Assembly (NCBI GenBank): GCA_030065615.1
Contig: JASJDR010000039.1
Span: forward strand, 1-60,021
Direction: 5' to 3'
Length of the DNA stretch: 60,021 nt
From: Xenococcus sp. MO_188.B8
Lineage (GTDB): Bacteria; Cyanobacteriota; Cyanobacteriia; Cyanobacteriales; Xenococcaceae
The translations under genes were made by a program, and so were the position numbers. The first letter of the stretch is position 1, and every line of letters starts with the position of its first letter. Positions 43,550 through 53,778 of the stretch are shown here, piece after piece. Under the pieces are notes generated by a model. It saw only the letters and a program-made list of their open reading frames with translations. It did not search any database and was not told where the DNA came from.

Positions 43550-43842
43550 TAATGATAATCCTCATAATTAAGTACATACACATCTCCATCTCGAAACTCA
43601 AATGTTAATCGCCAGTTTCCTAATCGCCAGTTTCCAGGTACTGATATAGCATAACGATCTTTATATTCCCCTTTTAATTGATGTAGATTAAACCCTGGCC
43701 GATTTAGATCATCTTTGCAGACTGCTGCGTCTAAGATAGTTAGCTGCAATCGAAGTCGCTTCGCATGCTTAAACTGTATTCCTGATGTATTTCCAGTTTC
43801 ATAAAACTTGCTTAAGCCTTTATGCTTAATGCTTTTAATCAT
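43549..43842 (-). CDS. higB: HigB toxin (RelE/ParE fold) with a 5-residue duplication
   Basis: A 97-residue ribosome-dependent mRNA interferase of the HigB/killer family: MIKSIKHKGLSKFYETG, HAKRLRLQLTILDAA, FNLHQLKGEYKDRYAISV, and DGDVYVLNYEDYH at the C-terminus. In the conserved strand that normally reads GNWRLTFEF the protein has GNWRLGNWRLTFEF, due to an exact 15-bp tandem duplication (43606-43620 and 43621-43635). This lengthens a core strand or loop next to the active site and could weaken the toxin. The frame is kept. Confidence 0.88.
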   Translation of the reverse strand: MIKSIKHKGLSKFYETGNTSGIQFKHAKRLRLQLTILDAAVCKDDLNRPGFNLHQLKGEYKDRYAISVPGNWRLGNWRLTFEFRDGDVYVLNYEDYH

Positions 43843-44065
43843 TTATTAACCGGTTGGATTGTTAGATATTATTGTAACTCGGTACGCATCACACATCAAA
43901 ACTAATCCAAATCACAAAAATCGAGTAATAGAGAATAAAACCTCATATTTCTTCTTTCCTCACAAGTTCTTCAAGATATTTTCTTATAAAGAAGATGGCT
44001 AGGTAGGCTTATTTCTATAAGTAAAGATTAGTGTTCTGAAGCTTCAAGCAGACGGGAGGATAGGC

Positions 44066-44608
44066 ATGAAAGCAGCCGACATTATGACCAAAGAAGTTTT
44101 GATGATTAACAGTGCAGCAACAGTAGCACAAGCGATAGCATTGATGCAACATAAGAAAATCCGTTCTCTAATTGTCACTCCTGATGACGAGGGGGATGCC
44201 TATGGCATTGTCACCGAAACAGATATTGTTTATGGAGTGACAGCAAGGGGAAAAGACCCCGAACAAGTCAGGATTCACCAGATCATGACTAAGCCTTGTG
44301 TGTTCGTTAATCCCGATCTGAGTATTGCCAATGTTGCTCGACTATTTGCCGAAACTGGGATTCAAAAAGCACCAGTAATTAAAGACCAACTACTGGGAAT
44401 CATCTCGGTAACTGATATTCTGATGAAAATCAAAGTGGCTCCAATATCTTCTAGGGATATTCTGTCACAAAGAATCGGTGAAGCTCTTTTGCATAGTCGT
44501 GTCTGCCGTGATCCAGAAGAACAAATAGCCCAAGAATCTGAAATTGCTTGGGACGTACTCGAAGAACTACAAGCAGAAAGTAATACTAATCAGATGATTA
44601 ACATTTAG
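44066..44608 (+). CDS. Two-CBS-domain protein
   Basis: A 180-residue protein with a pair of CBS motifs: AADIMTKEVLMINSAATVAQAIALMQHKKIRSLIV and IHQIMTKPCVFVNPDLSIANVARLFAETGIQKAPVI, each followed by the strand with (G/S)xxTxxDI (GIVTETDIVYG, GIISVTDILMK). Such Bateman modules bind adenine nucleotides and regulate a partner. The C-terminal tail is acidic and unconserved. Standalone CBS proteins are frequent in cyanobacteria; the partner is unknown. GGAGG lies 7-11 bases before the ATG. Confidence 0.88.
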   Translation: MKAADIMTKEVLMINSAATVAQAIALMQHKKIRSLIVTPDDEGDAYGIVTETDIVYGVTARGKDPEQVRIHQIMTKPCVFVNPDLSIANVARLFAETGIQKAPVIKDQLLGIISVTDILMKIKVAPISSRDILSQRIGEALLHSRVCRDPEEQIAQESEIAWDVLEELQAESNTNQMINI

Positions 44609-44898
44609 CAAGGTTTTTGCTTATTTACGAGATTTATTTCTCGAAGTTAATTAGCAATTGCGATCGCCGGAAAGATTCAGGAGTCGAGAGCAATCATTAA
44701 TTGAGAGAGATAGGGAAGATAGGGTAGTGTGCGAAGACAAAGGGGAAAATGAGAACACAAAAAACTTAATTCCCCCCACCCTTCCTTGTCCACCCCTTCT
44801 CCCCACACTCTCTACCTTCTAGTCAATCAAGAAAGATCTGAGTGTAGCCACTTCCTTAAACAGATTTTTGAGTGAAAAAATTACTTATTCTCCAGACG

Positions 44899-45327
44899 AT
44901 GCCAAATTTAGAATCGCCTCAAGGAAATAATTTTGAAGAAATTGAACATACTGCTGATTGGGCTTATCGAGTTCGAGGGAATAATTTAGCCGAATTATTT
45001 ATTCAAGCTGCTCAAGGTTTATATAATCTCGTGGGAATGCAATTAACGACCGAAGCTAAGATAACTAAGTTCATTCAACTGCAAGGAATCGATCGCGAAG
45101 CTCTTTTGGTAGCCTGGCTCAATGAATTACTATATTTACATGAAAGTGAAGGTTTAGGATTCGAGCAATTAGAAATCCAAGATCTCGATCAAACAAGCTT
45201 ACGAGCCAAGGTTACTGGTGCCTCTACTCAACAATGGCTCAAGGATATTAAAGCCGTAACCTATCACAATTTAGCGATTCGTGAGACAGCATCTGGGTTA
45301 GAAGTCACGTTAGTATTAGATGTGTAA
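44899..45327 (+). CDS. Archease
   Basis: Archease activates the RNA ligase RtcB by assisting its guanylylation. The 142-residue product shows the family marks FEEIEHTADWAYRVRGNNLAELF near the N-terminus, LLVAWLNELLYLHESEGL in the middle and DIKAVTYHNLAIRE followed by VTLVLDV at the end. The Asp of HTAD and the C-terminal Asp are the metal-binding residues. I use the ATG at 44899; a GTG at 44872 would add nine residues. It lies 61 bp before rtcB and is clearly co-transcribed with it. Confidence 0.92.
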   Translation: MPNLESPQGNNFEEIEHTADWAYRVRGNNLAELFIQAAQGLYNLVGMQLTTEAKITKFIQLQGIDREALLVAWLNELLYLHESEGLGFEQLEIQDLDQTSLRAKVTGASTQQWLKDIKAVTYHNLAIRETASGLEVTLVLDV

Positions 45328-45388
45328 GGAAAAAAGTAGTTGCAATATAATAACTATGCCTCCACTAAACCTTGCAGAAGGAGGGTAA

Positions 45389-46843
45389 ATGAAGATTAGA
45401 AAACAAGATTTACAGCGCATCGATGATTATGTTTGGGCCATTCCGACATCTTTCCTTCCAGAAATGAAGATCCCCGTCTGGATCTTTGCTGACGAAGAAT
45501 TATTGGAAGATGCCCTCGGAGATTTATCCCTGACCCAGGGAGTTAACGTTGCTTGTCTCCCTGGCTTGGTAGGACATGTAGCGATCATGCCCGATGTTCA
45601 CCAAGGCTATGGGATGCCTATCGGTGGTGTAATGGCAGCAAAAGTCCCAGAGGGCATTATTTCGCCCGGTGCAGTCGGTTACGATATCAACTGTGGGGTC
45701 AGGGTTTTAGCCTCAGCCATTGAATATCAGAGTGCGATACCTTATTTAAATGATTTAGCTAGCACTTTATATCGTAACTGCCCCAGTGGAGTGGGAAAAG
45801 GTGGTAGTCTGCCTCTTTCTGTCGAGGAATTTGAGCGCGTTTGTCGTCAAGGTGCGCGTTGGGCATTAGATAGAGGTTATGCTAGCAAAGAAGATTTAGA
45901 GAGAACAGAAGAGTTCGGCTGCTTGGAAGGAGCTGACCCAGATCAGGCTAGTGAAAGAGCAAAAAAAAGAGGCAAAGGTCAATTAGGTACCCTAGGAGCA
46001 GGTAATCACTTTCTAGAAATAGATCTGGTTGATCAGGTGTTGGATTCTGAAGCGGCAGCAGTTATGGGGTTAGAAAAAGGTTGTCTAGCGGTGCAGATTC
46101 ACTGTGGTTCTCGTGGTTTTGGACATCAAATCTGTACTGATTATGTTCAGGATTTTCAATGGGCAGTGATTAACTATGGCATTAAATTACGCGATCGCGA
46201 ATTGGTCTGCGCCCCCTTCGATTCTCCTGAAGGACAGGCTTACTTAGCAGCGATGAAAGCTGCAGCAAACTATGCTTTTGCTAATCGTCAGGCGTTAGCC
46301 TATCATGCACGACGTAGTTTCCAAGAGGTATTTGGTTCTCAAATCGGAGCCGAACCATTACGCCAAGTTTATGATATTGCCCATAATATGGCGAAAGTTG
46401 AAACGCATTACATTGAAGGAGCTGAGCAAACCGTTTGTGTCCATCGCAAAGGAGCAACCCGAGCCTTTGGCGCAGGATTCGCGGGGTTGCCAGTGGAATA
46501 TCGTCCTTTGGGTCAACCTGTTCTGGTTCCCGGTTCCATGGGCACTGAAAGTTGGATTCTCCTGGGAACCAAAGCTAATGAAGAACTATCTTTTGGCTCA
46601 AGTTGTCACGGTGCGGGACGGGTCATGAGCCGCCGACAGGCAAAACGTACCATTAGAGGCGATCGCCTGAGAGAACAATTAGAACATGAAGGGATTAACA
46701 TCCGCGCTGGCTCTATGCCTGGATTAGCAGAAGAAGCTCCCCAAGCCTATAAAAATGTCAGCCAAGTAGTAGAAACAGTTAGCAAAGCTGGGATTGCCCA
46801 TAAAGTAGCTCGTTTGCGTCCCGTAGCGGTTGTTAAAGGCTAA
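45389..46843 (+). CDS. rtcB: RNA-splicing ligase RtcB
   Basis: RtcB joins 2',3'-cyclic-phosphate and 5'-OH RNA ends using GTP and Mn2+. The 484-residue protein has the metal-binding and catalytic motifs in order: [28 protein letters not shown] (metal Cys), [45 protein letters not shown], and near the end [11 protein letters not shown] with the GTP-linked His. The upstream archease gene is its usual activator. In bacteria the pair repairs broken RNA after stress. GGAGG lies 8-12 bases before the ATG. Confidence 0.97.
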   Translation: MKIRKQDLQRIDDYVWAIPTSFLPEMKIPVWIFADEELLEDALGDLSLTQGVNVACLPGLVGHVAIMPDVHQGYGMPIGGVMAAKVPEGIISPGAVGYDINCGVRVLASAIEYQSAIPYLNDLASTLYRNCPSGVGKGGSLPLSVEEFERVCRQGARWALDRGYASKEDLERTEEFGCLEGADPDQASERAKKRGKGQLGTLGAGNHFLEIDLVDQVLDSEAAAVMGLEKGCLAVQIHCGSRGFGHQICTDYVQDFQWAVINYGIKLRDRELVCAPFDSPEGQAYLAAMKAAANYAFANRQALAYHARRSFQEVFGSQIGAEPLRQVYDIAHNMAKVETHYIEGAEQTVCVHRKGATRAFGAGFAGLPVEYRPLGQPVLVPGSMGTESWILLGTKANEELSFGSSCHGAGRVMSRRQAKRTIRGDRLREQLEHEGINIRAGSMPGLAEEAPQAYKNVSQVVETVSKAGIAHKVARLRPVAVVKG

Positions 46844-46920
46844 GGTTCGGCTTTATGATTTGTTAGATTATGTTAAACAAAACTGCTACCTAATTTATCC
46901 TAATTTATTTGACAACCAAT

Positions 46921-47799
46921 ATGGATTTATTGCGATCGCTACCTATTGGACTTTATTTAGAAAAACCTGTTACTTGGTTACACAAAATTGACCCCAGAAT
47001 CAAACTGATCTGGTTGATGACTTTTCTGCTCGCTCCATTACTAGCTAATCCTTTTTGGCGTTTGGGTCTTTCTGGGTTGTTAATAATCTTGACTTTCTCG
47101 GCGGCAATTCCCCTGCGAGTATGGCGGCAGCAGATGGGATTATTACTAACCATATCTTTGTTTATTTTAGTTCTGACCGCTTTTGCTCCTGATGGTTTGG
47201 CAATTAGCCATCAACCCCGACTTCCAGCTGAAGATTTCAATTTACCACAACCGACAAACTATCAATATGTATTACAGGATCTAGGTCGATTTACCGTGAC
47301 TCGCCGTTCGTTAGATGTCGCAGTACGGATTTCGACCTTAGTTTTCACCTTAATTTATAGTACTAACCTTTATTTGCTCACTACTGCGCCGGAAGAAATT
47401 ACCGCTGGATTGGAAGATTTGATGAGTCCTCTACGTCGGTTAAAAATACCAGTAACAGAAATTGCGCTTACTTTGACTTTATCTTTACGGTTTATTCCCC
47501 TGGTATTAGAAGAAGTGCAAAATCTGTTTCGTTCTGTGCGGACTAGAGCTATTAATTGGAAAAAATTGGGAATTCGAGGCAGTTTACAGGTTTGGTTAAT
47601 TGTCGTTGAGAAACTCTTAGAAAATCTTTTGATGAGAGCTGAGCAAATTGCGATCGCGATGGATATCAGAGGTTTTACTAGCCCCAATAAACATCAAGTT
47701 CAATGGCATCAACTACGCTTACGTTGGCGAGATTGGTTAGCTCTAGGCTGTTTAATTCCTTTTTGGATAGCTCGTATTGCGATCGGTGGTGTGTTTTAA
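46921..47799 (+). CDS. EcfT/CbiQ-type transmembrane transporter subunit
   Basis: A 292-residue energy-coupling-factor T component. It opens with SLPIGLYLEKPVTWLHKIDPRIKLIWL, has five to six TM segments, and carries the A-motif-like coupling sequence near 215-245 (LFRSVRTRAINWK and later IAIAMDIRGFTSPNK) that binds the ATPase subunits. EcfT proteins drive uptake of vitamins or Co/Ni. Neither the ATPase nor the S component is adjacent; it follows rtcB by 77 bp on the same strand. I take the ATG at 46921, not the TTG at 46909. Confidence 0.88.
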   Translation: MDLLRSLPIGLYLEKPVTWLHKIDPRIKLIWLMTFLLAPLLANPFWRLGLSGLLIILTFSAAIPLRVWRQQMGLLLTISLFILVLTAFAPDGLAISHQPRLPAEDFNLPQPTNYQYVLQDLGRFTVTRRSLDVAVRISTLVFTLIYSTNLYLLTTAPEEITAGLEDLMSPLRRLKIPVTEIALTLTLSLRFIPLVLEEVQNLFRSVRTRAINWKKLGIRGSLQVWLIVVEKLLENLLMRAEQIAIAMDIRGFTSPNKHQVQWHQLRLRWRDWLALGCLIPFWIARIAIGGVF

Positions 47800-47921
47800 T
47801 AGTAGCTTGTGACTCGACTCAGGCAATGCTTTTACTGATGCTCACTTGTTCAAAGGAATTTACTATAGATCCTTCACCAAACTATCTCTTTTGCTGCACT
47901 GATTATGAAACCCATACCAAG

Positions 47922-48104
47922 TCAGCGGTACTCCGCCGTAAAACGACGGAGCCTGCGCTGACCGCATTCCGCGGTCATTTTTTCAGCCTCTCTGTTCGCC
48001 ACAACTTCCCAAGTCTCTAACCAACGATCTGCAATAATCATCCTCATCTTCTCCAGTTGCCACTGAGCTACTTTCTGTTTGTGATTACTTTTTGATTTAC
48101 TCAT
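47922..48104 (-). CDS. Small hypothetical protein with repeat-derived C-terminus
   Basis: A 60-residue frame with a good ribosome binding site (GGGAG 8-12 bases before the ATG). The first 39 residues (MSKSKSNHKQKVAQWQLEKM then ADRWLETWEVV) look coding and helical. The last 20 (ECGQRRLRRFTAEYR) are encoded by the antisense of the palindromic terminator region, so the original stop was probably lost to a repeat. No family is recognised. Confidence 0.4.
   Translation of the reverse strand: MSKSKSNHKQKVAQWQLEKMRMIIADRWLETWEVVANREAEKMTAECGQRRLRRFTAEYR
47960..47983 (+). terminator. Intrinsic terminator after ecfT-like gene
   Basis: GACCGC and GCGGTC form a 6-bp GC-rich stem with loop ATTCC, followed by A and six T residues. 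A larger hairpin (GTCAGCG/CGCTGAC arms) lies just upstream, so together they make a strong stop for the archease-rtcB-ecfT transcript. Confidence 0.62.
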
Positions 48105-48139
48105 TATTCAACTCCCTGTTTAGAGACAAATATCGTTAT

Positions 48140-48390
48140 CAAAGCTAGTCCAAGATTACTCAATGAATATCAACAACTAAACCAAAAACAAGTTCTGGCA
48201 TCACGTCCTTAGGTTCAGCAATTTGTTCTGACTACTTATTAAATCTATTACTCAAGCTGCAAACTTTTCCTAATAGCAGACAAGAAGCTATCGATGTGGC
48301 AGATGAGCGTTAACTAACTTTGGGGTCTTTACGCACAAGTCCAATATACCTTGATCTAATATTTATTGCAAATAATTATCAATAATTTCT
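48140..48390 (+). pseudogene. Decayed coding remnant
   Basis: One plus-strand frame reads RLLNEYQQLNQKQVLASRP, stop, VQQFVLTTY, stop; another picks up RQEAIDVADER, stop, LTLGSLRTSPIYLDLI. Stops and a frame change break what looks like a continuous former protein tail. I cannot name the parent family. Confidence 0.25.
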
Positions 48391-48526
48391 TTGTTACTAT
48401 AACCGGGACTAGTTGAAAAATACCTTCAACAGTTGCCGCTCATCAGTGCTTGCCAAGACTAATTCATCGGCAAAGGGAATCCCTTCAGAGTAGAGAGCAT
48501 AACTAGCTTGTCGCAAAATTTCTTTT

Positions 48527-49585
48527 TTAAAGTAGTGAAATATCACTATAGCGATAACAATGCTGACAATAGTCAGGAATCTCACCTTGACTATGTTTGA
48601 CTCGAAATTCCTGATATTGAGGCGAATTCCAAATTTCAGCAAAATCTTGTTCGAATACATTACCCATTGTGGCAGTATCAGCATCTGCTAGAACAGAACA
48701 GGGAATCACATCTCCATTTGACGAAACATAGGTAGAACCCCATGGCCAGGGACATTTTTTATTTTTAGTTAAATAATTACCATTATAAATACTTAAGTTT
48801 ACACAAAGTTTTTTTGCCGTTTTTTGAGCTTTTTCAATTGCTTGCTTTAGTTCTTCGGCATAAGGGGATACCTTATTGGCATCAATATGCTGAGCCATTT
48901 CGGCTTTACCCCAATCATTAAGGAAAGTTTGAATCGTCAAATGACTTAAACCTAGTTCTTTTACCAACTTAACTACTTTTTCAATCTGATGTAGATTTTT
49001 TTGATTAATTACCATCCAGGCTTGATAATTGCTTGAAGTGCCATTTTGGCCTAGCATTTCGGTGAATTGTTTAATATTTCGGCAAACTACATCAAAACGA
49101 CTACCCACTCTAATATTTTCAAATACCTCTGCTGATGCGCCATCGATACTAAAAATGATATCAGTATCTTTTAAGTTGGCTAAGGATTCTGCCTTAGAAC
49201 GATCCATCAAAGAGCTATTAGTTACAAAGCTCATATGAATTCCGGCACTCTCTCCTAATGACAACATTGTGATTAGGTTTTTATTGAGTAAAGGCTCTCC
49301 CATACCCTGTAATTTAATTTTTATCAGATGGGGAAGTGCGGCAAGTATTCTATCAAAATTTGATAAACTTAAATGAGCTGTATTTTTATCCCATGTAGTT
49401 ACTTGGCAGTGGGGACATCTGAAATTGCAGTTGTTTGTTGGTTCTATGTCTACAACTACTGGCATAAAAGGAATTTTTTTTAACTTGAATTGGTAAGCAA
49501 TTTTTAAACCTAAATAATTGACAATTGCACCTGGTTTTTTAAGCAAGTTAAAAAATAGTTTAAAATATTTGGCCTTGATCTTCAA
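48527..49585 (-). CDS. Radical SAM protein with SPASM domain
   Basis: A 352-residue radical SAM enzyme. The [4Fe-4S] motif CxxxCxxC is CNFRCPHC at about 52-59, in VVDIEPTNNCNFRCPHCQV. GMGEPLLNKNL, IIFSIDGAS and the C-terminal SPASM Cys residues (KKCPWPWGSTYVSSNGDVIPCSVL, DYCQHCYRY) complete the domain set. SPASM enzymes modify peptides or proteins, or make cofactors. No precursor peptide gene is obvious next to it, so the substrate is unknown. The N-terminal 40 residues are basic and amphipathic. Confidence 0.9.
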   Translation of the reverse strand: MKIKAKYFKLFFNLLKKPGAIVNYLGLKIAYQFKLKKIPFMPVVVDIEPTNNCNFRCPHCQVTTWDKNTAHLSLSNFDRILAALPHLIKIKLQGMGEPLLNKNLITMLSLGESAGIHMSFVTNSSLMDRSKAESLANLKDTDIIFSIDGASAEVFENIRVGSRFDVVCRNIKQFTEMLGQNGTSSNYQAWMVINQKNLHQIEKVVKLVKELGLSHLTIQTFLNDWGKAEMAQHIDANKVSPYAEELKQAIEKAQKTAKKLCVNLSIYNGNYLTKNKKCPWPWGSTYVSSNGDVIPCSVLADADTATMGNVFEQDFAEIWNSPQYQEFRVKHSQGEIPDYCQHCYRYSDISLL

Positions 49586-50013
49586 AATTTTTGATACTCC
49601 TTTTTAAGGAGAAGGGAATTTGGCAAAATTAATCGAACCTTTCTGACAATATTATCAGTCGAGTGCCTCTTTGTAATATAATTTGCTATATTGATAATTA
49701 ATTCTGTCTAAACTGTTAAGTTATTTGACCGCTGACTACAAGAACAAAAATTCTTCTGGTTTTTGCTATATGAGATCGGCTACGGGGTGTGATGTCATGA
49801 AGTTAATAACCCCTTTAAGATAGCCACACAACTCAAATCATTATTTATCGATGAAGTAGAAAGCCCGTATGCGTTTACGCTACGGGTATGTCACAAGGTA
49901 ATGAAGGGAAATTAAGAGCAATAACTCTAAATCTCAGCTTGGTTTAATTCTCCGACTATGGGAGTAAAAAAGCTAATAACTTAGAGCTTATAGCTAATCA
50001 CAAAGCGATTTTA
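49586..50013. other. Intergenic region with a palindromic repeat (49864-49886)
   Basis: 428 bp between the radical SAM gene (upstream region) and the guaA 3' end. The only structure is CCCGTA-GCG/CGC-TACGGG, a bulged 9-bp hairpin at 49864-49886, another dispersed repeat type. A short CTCC/GGAG hairpin near 49950 could help terminate guaA on the minus strand. Confidence 0.4.
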
Positions 50014-51630
50014 CTATTCCCACTCGATAGTTCCAGGAGGTTTAGAAGTAATATCATAAACGACACGATTGACACCTTTGACTTCATTGACAATTCGATT
50101 GGAAATAATTTCTAACAGTTCATAAGGAACCTTTGCCCAGTCAGCAGTCATGCCATCTTCACTAGTGATAAAGCGCAACACGATAGGATGGGCATAGGTG
50201 CGCTTATCGCCCATTACTCCCACACTACGAATCGGCAGCAGGACAGCAAAAGCTTGCCAAAAATCATGATACATCCCCTGTTTGGTAATTTCATCTCGCA
50301 CAATGAAATCAGCATCCCGCAAAATATTCAGTCTTTCAGCTGTTACTTCTCCAATAATCCTAATAGCTAATCCTGGCCCCGGGAAGGGATGACGACGGAC
50401 AATTTCTTCTGGTAAACCAATAGAACGAGCCACATTACGAACTTCATCTTTAAATAGTTTACGTAATGGTTCAACCAGTTTGAAGCGAAGATTTTCTGGT
50501 AAACCGCCTACATTATGATGGCTTTTGATTTTAACTGCCACCCTTTCCCCAGTTTTGGGATCGACATTGGTATTTGCCGATTCAATTACGTCGGGATAGA
50601 GAGTCCCTTGGGCTAAATAGTCAAAAGGCCCTAATTTTTGGGATTCTTCTTCAAATACATTGATAAATTCATGTCCAATCAGACGACGCTTTTTCTCAGG
50701 ATCGGTAACATCTTTCATTTTCTCTAAGAAGCGCTTGCGAGCCATGACATATTCGACAGGAATTTTAAACTGTTTATCGAAAATTTCGACTAATCTTTCT
50801 GGTTCACCTTTGCGCATAAAGCCTTGATCGATGAACATACAGGTTAGTTGATCGCCAATGGCACGGTGTAAGAGAAAGGCTAGGGTCGAAGAATCGACAC
50901 CACCCGATAAGGCTAACAATACTCTCTTATTTCCTACTTTGGCACGAATTTCGCGGATCGATTCTTCAACAAAAGCTTCAGTGGTCCAAGTGGGTTCACA
51001 TTCACAGATATGATAAACAAAATTACGTATTAGAGCGATTCCGCATTCAGAATGAACTACTTCGGGATGAAATTGAACTCCAAATAGTTTTTTATCGGGA
51101 TTAGCGATCGCAGCACAGGGAGTATTATCGGTATGGGCTAAAGCATCAAAACCAGCAGGAAGTTGAGTACAAGAATCACCATGACTCATCCACATGGTAG
51201 AACCTTCTTCGACATTAGTCAGCAAATCTGTAGGATCATCAATAAATAATGATGCTTTGCCATATTCAGCTTTGGTCGCTCTTTCTACTGAACCTCCCAA
51301 CTGCTTGACCATAAGTTGCATTCCGTAGCATACTCCCAAAATGGGAATTCCTAAATCCCAGATTTTTGGATCGCATTGTGGTGCTTGATCATCGTAGACA
51401 GAATTAGGCCCACCTGAAAGGATAATTCCTTTAGGATCGAGATTTCTTAACTGTTCTGCGGTCGTGCGATAAGAAATAACCTCTGAATAAACTTGGGTTT
51501 CTCGAATACGACGAGCAATTAATTCAGAATACTGAGAGCCAAAGTCAATAATCGCGATAGTTTGACGATTAAAGCTATTTTTCTGTTGTGATCCAACCTC
51601 TGGAGAGAGTGCAACTGATTGAGTCTGCAT
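50014..51630 (-). CDS. guaA: GMP synthase (glutamine-hydrolysing)
   Basis: GuaA converts XMP to GMP. The 538-residue protein has an N-terminal class I glutamine amidotransferase ([18 protein letters not shown]; catalytic Cys in [19 protein letters not shown]) and a C-terminal ATP-pyrophosphatase domain ([29 protein letters not shown]) plus the dimerisation tail ending [19 protein letters not shown]. Length and start are standard. It is transcribed alone on the minus strand. Confidence 0.98.
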   Translation of the reverse strand: MQTQSVALSPEVGSQQKNSFNRQTIAIIDFGSQYSELIARRIRETQVYSEVISYRTTAEQLRNLDPKGIILSGGPNSVYDDQAPQCDPKIWDLGIPILGVCYGMQLMVKQLGGSVERATKAEYGKASLFIDDPTDLLTNVEEGSTMWMSHGDSCTQLPAGFDALAHTDNTPCAAIANPDKKLFGVQFHPEVVHSECGIALIRNFVYHICECEPTWTTEAFVEESIREIRAKVGNKRVLLALSGGVDSSTLAFLLHRAIGDQLTCMFIDQGFMRKGEPERLVEIFDKQFKIPVEYVMARKRFLEKMKDVTDPEKKRRLIGHEFINVFEEESQKLGPFDYLAQGTLYPDVIESANTNVDPKTGERVAVKIKSHHNVGGLPENLRFKLVEPLRKLFKDEVRNVARSIGLPEEIVRRHPFPGPGLAIRIIGEVTAERLNILRDADFIVRDEITKQGMYHDFWQAFAVLLPIRSVGVMGDKRTYAHPIVLRFITSEDGMTADWAKVPYELLEIISNRIVNEVKGVNRVVYDITSKPPGTIEWE

Positions 51631-51782
51631 GGTTAATATTCTGGGAATAATTGATGTAGATTTACAAGTAAAAAATAGTTACAAAATTTGAACTGTTTCT
51701 TCTCAATTCATCGTTAATGAGTTATGATGTTTTGGGTTTACTAGAACCTAAATTTGTGAAGCTCAAAAATATTCATAGTATC

Positions 51783-52886
51783 TTAGCATAATTTCTTGAC
51801 GATACTATGTGCATTGGAGCTTTTTTTTATAATTTTTCTTTGTCGATCAAAAAGAATAGAAGCAAGGTTGAGCTTTTGTTCTGTATGTTTGTAAATATAA
51901 GCTTGAGACCGTTGATCTATCGATTTCGCGATCGCAGAATAAACTAAATCTACCCAATTACTGTTACTATTCGCATCGATATTACGTAATAGTAGTAAAG
52001 CTGATTCGGTAGTTTCACAAGCCAAAATATTTTGAAGTGTGGAATTCGGCAAGCCGACTTGGGCGCAATAGGCAGTTAAAATTTCCAATCTGCCATCTGC
52101 TAGGTGATTATGAGTATGAAAAATTCCGCCAGCTAGTTTAATTAATTTGCCATGATAACCAAATAGGAGAATTGATTCTACTTGCTGCATGCCCGCTACG
52201 ACTAACATTGAGCCTAACCAGTTGGCAGTTTTAAGGATTCTTTGGGGATTAATTCCTAATTTGGTGGCTAAATCTACCCCATTTTCTCCAATACAAAAGA
52301 CTAAAGAGTCAAACTGTTGCGCTTTAGTAATTAATTCTGCTTGATAGGCTTCTAATTGACTAGCTGCGGTCAAAGGTTGCACAATACCAGTAGTTCCCAA
52401 AAGAGATAATCCTTCTACTACGCCAAAAGCAGCATTGGAAGTTCTTTGTGCCAGTCTTCTGCCTTCTGGCAAAATAATTGTTACGACAATAGTTTCATCG
52501 TCTTCTAATAGAGGTTGGAGATTTTCTTTAATTAATTCCTCAGCGTAGCTATAGATAGCAGATTGTTCTCCATTGTTAATCTGAATCCCAATCCCTTCTC
52601 CTCCTCTAATTTCAACTCTAGAGCTATTTTTTGGTGACTCTTTACTTTCTACCAATGCCCAAATAGGAGTATTACGGGTAATATCTAAATGTTCTCCTGG
52701 ATCACTGCGGGTAATAGCTAAAGCGGATTGATTATTAATTTTGGCTACTTGTTCAATAGGAATAGTAACTTGCTGCGGTGGTTTAATAAGATCAACAGTG
52801 ACAAAATTTGCCGTTAAATCTTGATGTAGATATCGTAATGCCGCGATCGCAGAAGCACAAGCAAATACAGGCAGAGTATACCCCAT
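51783..52886 (-). CDS. cbiD: Cobalt-precorrin-5B (C1)-methyltransferase CbiD
   Basis: CbiD methylates C-1 of cobalt-precorrin-5B in anaerobic-type cobalamin synthesis. The 367-residue protein starts [19 protein letters not shown], typical of the cyanobacterial branch, and carries [44 protein letters not shown], and [27 protein letters not shown]. The family shares no fold with other precorrin methyltransferases. It is a lone cob/cbi gene here, on the opposite strand to rluE and only 31 bp from it. Confidence 0.94.
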   Translation of the reverse strand: MGYTLPVFACASAIAALRYLHQDLTANFVTVDLIKPPQQVTIPIEQVAKINNQSALAITRSDPGEHLDITRNTPIWALVESKESPKNSSRVEIRGGEGIGIQINNGEQSAIYSYAEELIKENLQPLLEDDETIVVTIILPEGRRLAQRTSNAAFGVVEGLSLLGTTGIVQPLTAASQLEAYQAELITKAQQFDSLVFCIGENGVDLATKLGINPQRILKTANWLGSMLVVAGMQQVESILLFGYHGKLIKLAGGIFHTHNHLADGRLEILTAYCAQVGLPNSTLQNILACETTESALLLLRNIDANSNSNWVDLVYSAIAKSIDQRSQAYIYKHTEQKLNLASILFDRQRKIIKKSSNAHSIVKKLC

Positions 52887-52917
52887 TTCAGTTATCAGTT
52901 ATCAGTTATTAATTAAA

Positions 52918-53541
52918 ATGAGATGTATTTTATTCTATAAGCCTTATGGAGTTTTATGTCAGTTTACCGATAATGATGAAGATGGAGCAAAGAGGAAAAC
53001 TCTCAAGGATTATATAAAGATCCCCAATGTCTATTCTATTGGAAGATTGGATTTAGATAGTGAAGGATTACTCTTATTAACCGATAATGGTAAATTAAAA
53101 CACCGCTTAGCTCATCGTAAATTTGCCCATCCTCGCACTTATTGGGTACAAGTCGAAAGAATTCCTGAAGAGAAGGATCTCGATAAACTGCGATCGGGAG
53201 TAGTAATCAAAGACTATCGTACCCGCAGAGCGCAAGTCAAAATTCTTGAGCAAGAACCAGATTTACCCCCAAGAATCCCCCCGATTCGTTACCGCAAAAC
53301 TGTTCCTACTTGTTGGCTAGAAATAACTCTCACAGAAGGGCGGAATCGACAAGTAAGACGCATGACAGCGGCGGTAGGCTTTCCTACTTTGAGATTAGTT
53401 AGGGTTGGAATTAGTATCAAAATATCTCAAAGAAAAAATATTGCGCCTCAGTTTTATGATTTACGTTTAGATTCTCTTCAACCAGGAGAGTACCGAGAAT
53501 TAACAAACAAGGAAAAACAAATTATTCAAGAACTACTATAA
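52918..53541 (+). CDS. rluE: 23S rRNA pseudouridine synthase, RsuA/RluE type
   Basis: A 207-residue pseudouridine synthase lacking an S4 domain, as in RluE, which makes pseudouridine 2457 in E. coli 23S rRNA. Catalytic Asp is in [20 protein letters not shown] (about residue 47). [14 protein letters not shown] at the N-terminus and [30 protein letters not shown] complete the family pattern. The ATG at 52918 is directly followed by the first strand, the usual start. It is preceded by short TCAGTTA direct repeats. Confidence 0.92.
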   Translation: MRCILFYKPYGVLCQFTDNDEDGAKRKTLKDYIKIPNVYSIGRLDLDSEGLLLLTDNGKLKHRLAHRKFAHPRTYWVQVERIPEEKDLDKLRSGVVIKDYRTRRAQVKILEQEPDLPPRIPPIRYRKTVPTCWLEITLTEGRNRQVRRMTAAVGFPTLRLVRVGISIKISQRKNIAPQFYDLRLDSLQPGEYRELTNKEKQIIQELL

Positions 53542-53664
53542 CCCAGCGATTGTTAGTCTACGATAGCAATGGTACTGGGGAAAATGAACAGTTTAAGATT
53601 GCTCGATTAGATTTTGGATTAATTTTGGGCAATGATGATTTGTTATTAATGTAGTACTACTTTC

Positions 53665-53778
53665 TTCTTGATACTTATCCTTAAGAAGGATAATTTTTTC
53701 TGGTGGAATAATAACAGCTTTTCTATCTTTAAAAATCGCGATCGCTAATTTTTTCTGTTCATTTAGTTATAATATCAA
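53665..53778. repeat. 114-bp direct repeat, copy 1 (copy 2 at 57592-57707)
   Basis: This segment, from TTCTTGATACTTATCC to TTTAGTTATAATATCAA, is repeated almost unchanged at 57592-57707. On the minus strand it reads DRKAVIIPPEKIILLKDKY, so it seems to be the tail of an old gene. It is preceded by a plus-strand fragment (53544-53654, ending ARLDFGLILGNDDLLLM) that may also be a remnant. Confidence 0.7.

Noticed and set aside
47703..48020. Plus-strand ORF overlapping the ecfT-like gene
   Set aside because: It is a shadow frame of the EcfT coding sequence and the downstream terminator.
48409..48684. Minus-strand ORF of 91 codons
   Set aside because: It overlaps the SPASM end of the radical SAM gene in another frame and has no motif of its own.
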